From the NCBI GenBank assembly GCA_029258915.1, contig JAPDJU010000012.1, positions 1 to 64,000 of the forward strand: 64,000 nt of DNA. The letters are read 5' to 3'. The stretch is from Thermoproteota archaeon (GTDB lineage: Archaea > Thermoproteota > Thermoprotei_A > EX4484-217-1). The position numbers and the translations under genes are program-made. Under the pieces are notes generated by a model, which was given only the letters and a program-made list of their open reading frames with translations, was not told the DNA's origin and ran no database searches. Positions 32,861 to 41,138 of this stretch are shown here, piece after piece (position 1 is the first letter of the stretch; every line of letters begins with the position of its first letter).

Positions 32861-34279
32861 ATGTTAAAAAGAGGATATATAGTTGTACTAGCCCTACTTT
32901 TGCTTTCCATAATACCATATATTCATGTGTTTGAAGAGGCTAAATATTTTAAAGTACTTAGCGTAGATCATAGAGGGCCTGTTTTTCCTGAAACACCTTC
33001 TGTTCCCTTTATCAGCATCTATGCATCTTGAGGGATTTGAGAGATATATTTTCCGGCATGATCAGTTAGAACTTCTAAGATACATGTTTAAAGATAGTTA
33101 TTGGTTAAACGAAACATTATTTTAACTACTACTTCAAGGCTTGCTACAACATTAGAACTACATCCGCAAATGCTTAACAATGGAAAGTATCTTGTGAAAG
33201 CTTTTATAGTCATTCCTAAAAACTGTTACCTTACTCTATAGGGTTTAAGGAAAAACCTGTATGTGAGTTATTCATGTATAGTGTTAATGGTAAATGGATT
33301 ATTACTCCGGTAAATGTTTTTCGTTTAACTACTGCTTATGCCGGCGTTATTGAAAAATATGTGTTAAATATAGAATCACCTTATATGGCGTTAGTTAAGG
33401 TTATATCCTGGATATTGTTTCCACTACTCTTTACCATTGTGTTACTTGTGGTGTAGAAAACATTTAAGAACGTAAGTGTTTAAACTAAGCTAATTTTGGT
33501 AATTATAATTGCAGCAAGTACATTACTTTATATTGATTCTATACTAAGCTACGATACTGGTCTCTACACAAAATATGTTAATACACTATTCTTCACTGCT
33601 TCACGAGAAGAGATCGTTAAAGGCAATATAACCACGGTATATGGTATTACAAGTAGGGCAGAAACCTTAGATTATAGCTTTCTGTACCATAGTGCGTCTT
33701 TTTCATTCCCTAAAAATTATAGGGAATTAAGGATTCACAAATCAACTGGTGTGTATCGAACTCGATGAGGATGGCGAGGGTGATGAGCCTTAGACGTGCT
33801 CCTAGTTCGATGATGGGGGTGCCGGAACAGGTGTGTAGGTACTCCCGTAGTTGGGTTAGGGGTGAAAAATAGCCGTAATGAACCCGAGGGTGGACATAAA
33901 AGAACATCAAAGACAATAAACAACCACTCTCGGGCGAACGGTTCTGCTTAATAACACTGATATGGTTGAAGTAAGACTTACTGACTTGCTTGGCAATTAC
34001 GAGATGAAAGCTTTGAAAACACTATTAGAGATGAAAAATTCGAGTAACATAGCTTTTGCAATAATTTCTAACGCATACTATGAGGTTCTAGGTGCTAGCG
34101 AGCTACCTTCTAAAGGATATTATTCTAAAGTATATACCGTATCTGCTGATAAATTAAATGAGGTACGTATTAGAGTTCATGTTAATTTCGTAGAAGACTT
34201 TAGAAGCTTAGAGTTGACTATAGGTATTCCGAAAACAGTAAATACTTATATAGAGGAGTTTTATCGAAAAGCTCCATAG
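32861..34279 (+). pseudogene. Decayed secreted or membrane protein gene, interrupted by an insertion
   Basis: The ATG opens a signal-peptide or membrane-anchor start (MLKRGYIVVLALLLLSIIPY). The coding sense then jumps between frames: LEGFERYIFRHDQLELLRYM, then ATTLELHPQMLNNGKYLVKAF, then a segment ending in a hydrophobic helix (ISWILFPLLFTIVLLVV). A second piece (track 33496-33768) follows with another hydrophobic start. After a GC-rich insertion at about 33739-33945, an open segment resumes (TDLLGNYEMKALKTLLEMK, to 34279). At least three frameshifts or stops are needed. It may be one or two former genes. No family is recognised; an extracytoplasmic protein is likely. Confidence 0.5.
33739..33945 (-). 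mobile_element. GC-rich insertion with hairpin end, possible MITE or TnpB-type element remnant
   Basis: About 200 bases are much richer in G+C than everything around them and split a decaying ORF. At one end CCCGAGGGTGG (33883-33893) pairs with CCACTCTCGGG (33924-33934), a stem of 11 with one mismatch. The reverse complement of the other end reads CTCATCACCCTCGCCATCCTCATC, which resembles part of the GC-rich block upstream of the tnpB pseudogene at 54.0 kb. The small ORFs the track shows inside it are not protein-like. It could instead be a structured RNA gene. Ends are approximate and no target duplication is clear. Confidence 0.4.
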
Positions 34280-34523
34280 AATTTTAATGAAACATATTAG
34301 AAAAGTTAAACGCAGACTTAACTAAAACGTTAAGATGCTTCATAAATGTTAACTTATACACTAAAAATTTTGCTTCAACAAGCATTCTAGACGCCTACCT
34401 ATATACGAAATCCGTGAAGAAATAGGAATTCATAGACTCTCACATAGTTACCATAGTTTTCGACTTTCTCGAACATGCAGTTCTACTGCGTAGATCTAAA
34501 TATGCTATCTTACATTTGGAAAA

Positions 34524-35783
34524 TTGAGGTTGAAGCTTGTGCGTAAAGCTGCGATAGCATTTGTGATCTTAGTGTTAATGGTTGCTGCATTTGCAATATT
34601 TGTTTTGCCGCTTAGACTATTAAATCAGTTAATGCCATCTCCTGTTAAGGCTAGGGAAATTGCAGTTCCCGAATTAACTAGTAGAATGAATAACTTTACC
34701 CTTAAACTCTATGGTGAATTGTTGAGAGATAATTGGAAGAGAAATATTGTGGTTTCACCTTTCAACGCATATATAGCGCTGACCCTACTATACGAGGGCA
34801 CTAACGGAACTACTAGAACTGAAATAGGTGAGGTACTAGGTCTTATAGGCGTCGATCCATGTAATGCATATCAGCAACTCCTAGACTCACTTCCTCTAAA
34901 CATGGATGACAATACAACACTCATAATTACAAATGCAGTTTGGCTTAGAGAAGGATTCTCGTTCAAAACAAAATACATAGAAACGGTAAGGAAATATTAC
35001 AAGGCAGAGGTCAAGTATTTCAATAATGTACCTCAACTTGTTACAGAAGTTAACAGTTGGGTTAGCAAGAAGACTAGAGGACTCATAAAGAATATTTTAA
35101 ATCCAAACGATGTTAGCGAAAATGTCGTAGCAGTTCTAGTATCGGCCATTTACTTTAAAGGAGAATGGGTTGAGAAGTTTAAGCCTATAGGACCTTTCAA
35201 ATTCTGGGCTGGGGAAGAGTATGTTAACGCTCCTGGAATGGAGGTAATAAGCGACGTTATAAAAGTTGTGCATGGCGCAGATTATACTGCAGTAGAAATA
35301 CCCTACAAGAATATAAACATTACAATGGTTATAATAATGCCTGAAAAGTACACCGACATACCCAGTAAGTATGAGGAATTAATTTTGGATGCTTTAAGAA
35401 GGCTAAATAGGGCTAATACCAGGAAAACCGTATGGCTGACTATGCCGAAATTCAACATATCGCTTAAAACAAATATGGTTAATCATCTCCAAAATATGGG
35501 GATAGTAGAGGTATTTACACCCGGCAAAGCAGATTTAACCAGAATGGCTAACGTAAGAGTAGGGGAAATATGGGCTGATAAGATTATACACCAAGCAGTA
35601 ATCAAAGTGAATGAGGAAGGCACTGAAGCAGCAGCTACTACCGTTATTGTTATTGTAAGAGGACCCCTCCAAGCAGACGAAAAAGTAGTAGTAAACAAAC
35701 CATTCATATACGTACTTCGAGATAAGGAAACTAACACAATACTATTCATAGGACATATCATAAACCCTATTGAATCTGAGTAG
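34524..35783 (+). CDS. Serpin-family protein with N-terminal membrane anchor
   Basis: A 419-residue protein. An N-terminal hydrophobic helix (about residues 10-32) precedes a full serpin fold, so it should face the cell exterior as an anchored or secreted protease inhibitor. Serpin landmarks are IVVSPFNAYIALTLLYEGTNG, ITNAVWLREG, VSAIYFKGEW, the hinge EEGTEAAATT (about 364-373) and the C-terminal NKPFIYVLRDKETNTILFIGHIINP. The hinge is of the inhibitory type, with small residues at P12-P9. The predicted reactive bond is near VIVRG-P (about 375-381), so the target is not obvious. Serpins are scarce in archaea but known. It lies in a decayed region, suggesting acquisition by transfer. Confidence 0.92.
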   Translation: MRLKLVRKAAIAFVILVLMVAAFAIFVLPLRLLNQLMPSPVKAREIAVPELTSRMNNFTLKLYGELLRDNWKRNIVVSPFNAYIALTLLYEGTNGTTRTEIGEVLGLIGVDPCNAYQQLLDSLPLNMDDNTTLIITNAVWLREGFSFKTKYIETVRKYYKAEVKYFNNVPQLVTEVNSWVSKKTRGLIKNILNPNDVSENVVAVLVSAIYFKGEWVEKFKPIGPFKFWAGEEYVNAPGMEVISDVIKVVHGADYTAVEIPYKNINITMVIIMPEKYTDIPSKYEELILDALRRLNRANTRKTVWLTMPKFNISLKTNMVNHLQNMGIVEVFTPGKADLTRMANVRVGEIWADKIIHQAVIKVNEEGTEAAATTVIVIVRGPLQADEKVVVNKPFIYVLRDKETNTILFIGHIINPIESE

Positions 35784-35972
35784 ACGCATTAACATTTAAT
35801 CTCAAAATTACAACATTAGTGCTTCACAAAGAAACGTGAGAGCATAGTAAACCCAATTTTTCATTTCTCTTTGTTAAATGAACCCAGCTTGGCCAATAAT
35901 GTATAGCTTACAATAACGCGTTGCCTCGGAATCGCTTATCTAGTATCTTATGATATAGGGTGGTTTCAAACA

Positions 35973-36362
35973 TTGAACATTAAAAGCTTAAAATACTACA
36001 GTTTAAGCGCTGAAGAAAAGCGCAAAGTAATTGGTTTGATTAGGGAAGTATTGTCTAAAGAAGAACAAGTACTATTGGCAATTATTTTCGGAAGCTTTGT
36101 AGAGTTAAGCTCTTTTAGAGACATAGATATAGCTGTTTATTCCTTAAACACTACACTTAACTATCTTACAGAATTAGCTGTTAAAATCGAGGAAAAATTA
36201 AAAATCCCCGTTGATGTGGTTCCTATAAATAATCTTCCCTCTAAGTTTAAACATTATGTTCTTATTAAAGGTTTAGTAATTCTTGAAAAGAACCCCGGTC
36301 TTTACGAAGCGCTTTTAAGCCAGGTAACTGATGAATTAACATTGATGAGAAAAACTATATAG
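35973..36362 (+). CDS. Minimal nucleotidyltransferase (MntA-like), no HEPN partner
   Basis: A 129-residue protein of the minimal nucleotidyltransferase family. The active-site pattern GSF...RDIDIAVY (GSx~10DxD) is intact near residues 41-56. Such proteins are usually the antitoxin half of HEPN-MNT pairs and AMPylate the HEPN toxin. No HEPN gene is found on either side, so it is an orphan or a remnant. The start is TTG with GGTGG about eight bases upstream; no better start exists. Confidence 0.78.
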   Translation: MNIKSLKYYSLSAEEKRKVIGLIREVLSKEEQVLLAIIFGSFVELSSFRDIDIAVYSLNTTLNYLTELAVKIEEKLKIPVDVVPINNLPSKFKHYVLIKGLVILEKNPGLYEALLSQVTDELTLMRKTI

Positions 36363-36414
36363 ATAAATAGAATTCTTTATTTCACATGAAACTTATGGTG
36401 TTCTCGGTGATTAA

Positions 36415-36963
36415 ATGGAGGTAAAAACTAAGCAGTATTTAATATTACATCCTAGACCTGTTTACATTATTGGCTCTGGAAAGTATGGTGAAAAAGAGAA
36501 TCTTATGGCTGCTTCATGGGTTATGCCTGTTTCCGAGGAACCTCCAAAGGTGGCTGTTTCAGTTGATAGAGAATCATATACTCACGAGCTTATTGAAAAA
36601 TATGGCGAATTCACTATTAATGTTGTTGAGGAGAATTATTTAGACGAAATTTGGCTTTTAGGGACAACGTCTGGCAAAGAGGTAAATAAAATAGCTAAAA
36701 CCAAGTTAACAGTAGTTGAAGGTAAGAAGGTAAATGCCCCGATAGTTAAAGAAGCAATAGGTATTTTAGAGGTTAAGGTAACAGATAAAGTAGATATTGG
36801 AGAATGCAGATTATATATTGGAGAAATAATTTATGCAGAAGCCGATCTTGAAAAATACAATTTAAGATATGGGTGGAACCTTAGAAAAGCAAAACTAATA
36901 CATCACTTAGCGGGAAAAGCATTTATGACAAACGGCAAAGTGTTATTTCCTAAGACTGAGTAA
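36415..36963 (+). CDS. Flavin reductase-like FMN-binding protein
   Basis: A 182-residue split-barrel flavoprotein. The flavin-reductase domain is recognised by HPRPVYIIGSGKYGEKENLMAASWVMPVSEEPPKVAVSV in the first 50 residues and by FTINVVEENYLDEIWLLGTTSGKEVNK. It would bind FMN and may reduce it or act in electron transfer. The physiological partner is unknown. The ATG is preceded by GGTGATTAA. It stands alone between the nucleotidyltransferase and the convergent pilin-like genes. Confidence 0.85.
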   Translation: MEVKTKQYLILHPRPVYIIGSGKYGEKENLMAASWVMPVSEEPPKVAVSVDRESYTHELIEKYGEFTINVVEENYLDEIWLLGTTSGKEVNKIAKTKLTVVEGKKVNAPIVKEAIGILEVKVTDKVDIGECRLYIGEIIYAEADLEKYNLRYGWNLRKAKLIHHLAGKAFMTNGKVLFPKTE

Positions 36964-37012
36964 ATCCAGTAGGCTATATGGTCTATGTGCCTTATCTTCT
37001 GCAAAGCTATAC

Positions 37013-37456
37013 TCACTTTATAACCCATATTGGTGCAGGTATTATGGCTCCTTCGGCGGTGACAAGTTTAACGGACATCTGATAACGTTCATTACCCGAA
37101 CATACATTAATATCATCCACTATAAAGTAACTAATACCTTCAACAATGTAATTAACTCTTCTTAATTCAACATTACCATTATAATATAGGAAAATAAAAA
37201 CAATACGGAGTCTCATAGGGGACTTAACAGTAACATTAATAGCATCAGCATCACCAACAACAGGCTTAAAATAAGCCTCACTAATACTAACAATATTAAG
37301 CTTAGCTTTCTCTCTAGTTAAAGACTCCTCAACAAGCCTTCTAACACGAAAATTAATAGAATAATAAAGTAAACCAATAAAAGCTAGTACAAAAAATAAA
37401 GAACCTAAAATAATAGCAACTCCAATGGCTCCTCTTTGAAACTTATTTTTAATCAT
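37013..37456 (-). CDS. Pilin-like protein with class III signal peptide (third of three)
   Basis: About 147 residues. The N-terminus (MIKNKFQRGAIGVAIILGSLFFVLAFIGLLYY) is a short basic leader, a G-A cleavage site as used by PibD/FlaK peptidases, and a hydrophobic helix, as in archaeal type IV pilins and related surface proteins. I choose the ATG at 37456 rather than the track start 39 bases upstream, because it gives the short leader and lies one base after the stop of the previous gene. The remainder is a beta-rich domain with one visible Cys. No family is recognised. Confidence 0.68.
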   Translation of the reverse strand: MIKNKFQRGAIGVAIILGSLFFVLAFIGLLYYSINFRVRRLVEESLTREKAKLNIVSISEAYFKPVVGDADAINVTVKSPMRLRIVFIFLYYNGNVELRRVNYIVEGISYFIVDDINVCSGNERYQMSVKLVTAEGAIIPAPIWVIK

Positions 37457-37457
37457 G

Positions 37458-38813
37458 CTAACTGCCAAAATATTTTCTATAAATTTCGTTGACAATTAGT
37501 TTTAAGGGATTATATGTGAAATTAATCCATTCACTATCATCAGTAGAGCATTCACTAGAACAGTACGTAATAGCAGTTTTAATCCAAAGACTATCGCCAA
37601 ATCCAACATTAAGCAAATCCTCTACTGGAACATATATAGCAAACTGATCTATAGAGGGTATTGGATCTTTTATATTGTATGTTCTATAGAAAGCAGTAGC
37701 ATTTATTATATTGCCGTTAACATAAAGAGTTGCATTAATGTTTTTACCTGTTTTGTCCACGTAAAACTTTGCTATTAAGTCTGATTCACTAACATCGCTA
37801 ACTTTTACTTTAGAAACATATATTGTTCCATTATAAAGACCTGTTTCCTCGGGGTTATTAAATTCTACGCCGATAACTATATGGTCATAACCATTATTTA
37901 TTAGCGTGTACTTTAACGGCCCATTATCATCACTATCATCGTATTTTGAAACAAAGCTATAGCCAAGCCCATAAATTGCATGTTCACCTCTTATATGAAA
38001 TGTATAACAGTATGTATTATAACATCCGATATTAGATTGAGTATAATCATATGATGTGGTGGTATTAATTACCATTAATAGGTAATCGCCCACATCATAC
38101 CGTTCAATTGTAAGATCAATATTAGGATCCTCTATTTTAAGATCAGCTCTAAATGCAAGAGGCATGTAGCCTGAACCTGTAGATTCAGGGGTAGGTACTA
38201 AAGTTCCATTGATGAATATGAGAGTGTTATTAACTGTTTTTCTTATTAAACCATGAGCAAATGTTTCACTACCTGTTGCTGCTAATAATCCTCCCGGTGC
38301 CTGCTCTTCTCCTAGAAGCATGTTTAACGATATTCCTCTTATAACTATTGCTACTTTGCTACAATAGGGTGGCTGAATTATTGTTCCTCTTAACGTCACC
38401 AATTTTAGTGTTTCTATTTCACTTGAATTTAGTGTTATTCCTATACTAGCTATTGGTATTCTGTTTATTCCTGGAGCTATTATTAATGTTCCTGGTTGAT
38501 AACATTTTATCTCCTCATTCTCACCATCTGAAGCATAGGCTAAAATTATTATTACATTTTCTCCTAAAGTATTATTTATACTTATTATTCCACTTGATGG
38601 ATCATAACATGATATTAATCCTTTTTCCTCTATTTCCTTTAGCTCTTTAAGCATTGTAGCGTATTCTTCTATTTGGTAACTTTCAGTTATGTGCTGCTGA
38701 TATTGCATCATTACTGGAAAGGCTATTACTAAGAGAACTATTGCCGCTATTAGCCCTGCAACTAAACCTGCTAACCCTTTTTTTAACTTAATTTTCTTGA
38801 TCATTCTGGTCAC
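37458..38813 (-). CDS. Large pilin-like surface protein with class III signal peptide
   Basis: A 451-residue protein. The leader MTRMIKKIKLKKG is followed by LAGLVAGLIAAIVLLVIAFPVMMQY, a classical PibD/FlaK-type prepilin signal (K-K-G before the helix). The large rest is extracytoplasmic, Asn/Thr/Tyr-rich with many N-x-S/T sequons (for example NNTL, NGTL, NTTTS) and paired cysteines. It could be a major or adhesive pilin-like subunit. It is the middle gene of three in a row with the same kind of N-terminus. No pilus ATPase or membrane platform gene is in the window. Confidence 0.7.
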   Translation of the reverse strand: MTRMIKKIKLKKGLAGLVAGLIAAIVLLVIAFPVMMQYQQHITESYQIEEYATMLKELKEIEEKGLISCYDPSSGIISINNTLGENVIIILAYASDGENEEIKCYQPGTLIIAPGINRIPIASIGITLNSSEIETLKLVTLRGTIIQPPYCSKVAIVIRGISLNMLLGEEQAPGGLLAATGSETFAHGLIRKTVNNTLIFINGTLVPTPESTGSGYMPLAFRADLKIEDPNIDLTIERYDVGDYLLMVINTTTSYDYTQSNIGCYNTYCYTFHIRGEHAIYGLGYSFVSKYDDSDDNGPLKYTLINNGYDHIVIGVEFNNPEETGLYNGTIYVSKVKVSDVSESDLIAKFYVDKTGKNINATLYVNGNIINATAFYRTYNIKDPIPSIDQFAIYVPVEDLLNVGFGDSLWIKTAITYCSSECSTDDSEWINFTYNPLKLIVNEIYRKYFGS

Positions 38814-38860
38814 GCTTATCTCTAACTATGTTTATATTTAAGCATTATAGTTACTTGCAT

Positions 38861-39490
38861 TTAAGTCGTTAGTTGGGCTGCATAAAGCTTACATAAATAC
38901 GCTTTATTATATATATTTACTATTGTCCATACTTCTATGTTGTACGTAGAATTCGTGTTTAAGGTAGCAGATATTTCTACTTTATAATATCCGTTTATTT
39001 CATTGTAGGGTTCCAAAATGTAGGCATTTATTTCATCTGTGATTGCTGAGGGGTCCCTTATTTCTAAGTTCTCTAAATACTCTGAAAGACCACCTATATT
39101 CATAGTTAAAAACGATGCATAGCTCTCTGTAGAATCTACTACAACCTTAGCTTCATATTTTCCAAACCATATTCCTTCTGGTGTGAATATGTCTTCATAG
39201 TCTGTAGATCTTAGTTCCTTTATTCTTATCGGTCCTAAGAATATCTTATTGTACCCCATGTTTAATAAATACATTATCACTTTATTTTGACTTGCATTAT
39301 ATGTTACATGGACTATGACTAAGTTTTCTTTTGCTGCCTGCTCTGATCTTAGTAGGTCTATTTGGCTTTGCTTAATAACCATTGATGAGTGTCCTGAAAT
39401 CCACATTAGAACTATTACGCCTACAGCAATTATTGCTGCAGCTAGAATTACTGCACTTAAAACCGGAGACATGGACTTACGGTTAAACAT
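38861..39490 (-). CDS. Archaeal type IV pilin-like protein (first of three)
   Basis: A 209-residue protein. The N-terminus MFNRKSMSPVLSAVILAAAIIAVGVIVLMW matches the archaeal type IV pilin N-terminal pattern (RKG-SPVLxAVILIAIxVA), although Ser takes the place of the usual Gly before the cleavage site. The rest is a beta-rich extracellular domain (LIRSEQAAKENLVIVHVTYNAS-like). It is the first gene of a three-gene pilin-like set, 48 bases before the large one. Substitution of the cleavage-site Gly may slow or prevent processing. Confidence 0.74.
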   Translation of the reverse strand: MFNRKSMSPVLSAVILAAAIIAVGVIVLMWISGHSSMVIKQSQIDLLRSEQAAKENLVIVHVTYNASQNKVIMYLLNMGYNKIFLGPIRIKELRSTDYEDIFTPEGIWFGKYEAKVVVDSTESYASFLTMNIGGLSEYLENLEIRDPSAITDEINAYILEPYNEINGYYKVEISATLNTNSTYNIEVWTIVNIYNKAYLCKLYAAQLTT

Positions 39491-39586
39491 ATTCTACGCA
39501 ACCTATTATCATATGCTATTTCTCTTTTTCACTATAGTTAAGTGTTGTCAAGTATTTTGAATATTCTCCTATTTTAATTTTCTAGT

Positions 39587-40165
39587 CTAATCTTCTACCT
39601 TGCCTTTAATGGCCTGTTTTCCTATAATGTACGCTTTTTCTGCAGCTTTTTCAGGGTTTTCCTCAAAAATTATTCTAATTATTCTTCTTGTATCTAAGTA
39701 TCCTTCATCATCAACAAGTAATTTGAGTTTATCAGTTAAATACCCTGTATCTGTTATTACTATTGTAGGTTTTGCATTAAGGTATGCTACTAAAACCTCT
39801 ATTAGAGTGCCTGCTTCTCCACCTAAACATACGAAAACATCACTACTCCTAACCATGGGTATGCTCCTGGCTTGGAAACTTGAGCTTGCAAAGACTTCTA
39901 TAGTATTGTAGGGATTCCATCTCGGATGTTTTACAGTTATTTTCTCTATTTCTAAGGGTATAAAGCCTATTACCATACCTCCTCTTTCACTAAACTCTTT
40001 AGAAACAACAGTCATCAATCCCCCTCCACCACCTGTAAGCAAAATCACTTCATCCCTATACTCTGCAAGTTTTCTAGCAAATCTAACTGCTTTTTCTAAG
40101 GCCTTATGTAATGGCTTAGTATTACTTGAAGCAGCAACACCTATTTGAATCAACTTATGAACCAC
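39587..40165 (-). CDS. LOG-like / TIGR00725-type Rossmann-fold protein
   Basis: A 192-residue SLOG-superfamily protein. Blocks are VILLTGGGGGLMTVVSKEFSERGG (about residues 40-63) and FVCLGGEAGTLIEVLVAYLNAKP, the equivalent of the PGGxGT motif of lysine-decarboxylase-like (LOG) proteins, with LGGEAGT instead. It likely binds a nucleotide or nucleotide-derived ligand; LOG proteins are phosphoribohydrolases, but this subgroup has no fixed function. The GTG start is preceded by a TATA-like stretch at about 40204-40220 on the minus strand. Confidence 0.72.
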   Translation of the reverse strand: MVHKLIQIGVAASSNTKPLHKALEKAVRFARKLAEYRDEVILLTGGGGGLMTVVSKEFSERGGMVIGFIPLEIEKITVKHPRWNPYNTIEVFASSSFQARSIPMVRSSDVFVCLGGEAGTLIEVLVAYLNAKPTIVITDTGYLTDKLKLLVDDEGYLDTRRIIRIIFEENPEKAAEKAYIIGKQAIKGKVED

Positions 40166-40347
40166 GAATCCTACACCCTTCAGACATTTGAAGTATTAAG
40201 AGATATTTAAATTTATAAATTACTACGTATAAAAGCCAAGTTCATGCTTAAAAGCTGAAAGAAGTAAAGGATTCTATAGGGTTTAAAGATTCTATTAGCA
40301 ATATGTGGAAGGAACTGAGATATAAAAATCCAAGGTTTATAGTAAGA

Positions 40348-40485
40348 TTAAAATTCAGAAACAACTACTTTTGAGTTGCTTTCTGAAATATATCCGCAAA
40401 CTCTACATGTATAAATACCATTTACTAGCTGAAGAGGATTCCCGCACTTTGGGCAGACTCTATAGTATACATTGTGGTTTGACAT
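40348..40485 (-). CDS. Small zinc-ribbon protein (45 residues), absent from the ORF track
   Basis: A 45-residue minus-strand ORF below the track's length limit. It reads YYRVCPKCGNPLQLVNG, then IYTCRVCGYISE: two CxxC knuckles 16 residues apart, the pattern of a rubredoxin-like or TFIIS-type zinc ribbon. The ATG opens the ORF and its stop is followed by the LOG-like gene on the same strand 180 bases away. Spacing and motif make chance unlikely. Function is unknown; such proteins bind RNA, DNA or protein partners. Confidence 0.7.
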   Translation of the reverse strand: MSNHNVYYRVCPKCGNPLQLVNGIYTCRVCGYISESNSKVVVSEF

Positions 40486-40576
40486 TCAAGTACCCATAGT
40501 AATATATTTTACTCTGAGTAATATATTTGTTTTGGGCTATCATTAAACTAATAAAATATAAGAGCTAAGGTTGTTT

Positions 40577-41131
40577 TTATCTTCTCCTCCTTATTCCTTC
40601 AGAATAACCTAATTCTAATGCTTTAATGTTTATCTTCACCCATTGCTCTTTAATGTTCCCTTTAATAGATCTTTTCAGAGATTCAAGGTCGATTATGTTT
40701 GTTAATGCTAGCAAGTAACCTAGCATTACAACATTAGCTACCCTTGATGTTCCTAACTTCTGCTCGGCTATTATAGTAAATGGAATTTTATGTATTTTTA
40801 TTTTCGGGGAAATACCTGTTAAAATTACGTTAAAAGATGAGTCTACGAGAACTATTGTGTTCTCTTTTATGTTTTTAACATACTTTGAAATGTACTCTGG
40901 ATGCATAAATACTGCTATATCCGGTTTTTTAGCCATGAAGTAGTCTGCTTCTTCTTCATTATCTGTAATAACTATTTCTGTTCTAGACTCTGTTCCTCGT
41001 GTTTCTGCGCTATAGAATGCCATGTTTATTACATGGTATTTTGTATTTTTTGCTATGGCATCTGAGAGCAAATGTCCTGCTAAAAGTATTCCTTGACCGC
41101 CTTTACCTATTATTACTATTTCTTTTCTCAT
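40577..41131 (-). CDS. korC: 2-oxoacid:ferredoxin oxidoreductase, gamma subunit
   Basis: A 184-residue gamma subunit with the N-terminal nucleotide-like motif VIIGKGGQGILLAGHLLSDAI, then FYSAETRGTESRTEIVI, typical of PFOR/KGOR gamma chains. It contributes to CoA binding. It is the last gene of the six-gene minus-strand operon, seven bases after korB. The context with succinyl-CoA synthetase indicates 2-oxoglutarate as the substrate. Confidence 0.9.
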   Translation of the reverse strand: MRKEIVIIGKGGQGILLAGHLLSDAIAKNTKYHVINMAFYSAETRGTESRTEIVITDNEEEADYFMAKKPDIAVFMHPEYISKYVKNIKENTIVLVDSSFNVILTGISPKIKIHKIPFTIIAEQKLGTSRVANVVMLGYLLALTNIIDLESLKRSIKGNIKEQWVKINIKALELGYSEGIRRRR

Positions 41132-41138
41132 AATATTT

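Noticed and set aside
33710-33923. Minus-strand ORFs inside the GC-rich insertion
   Set aside because: Two overlapping ORFs with Pro/His/Arg-rich, low-complexity protein and no ribosome binding site; composition follows the GC-rich DNA, not coding selection.
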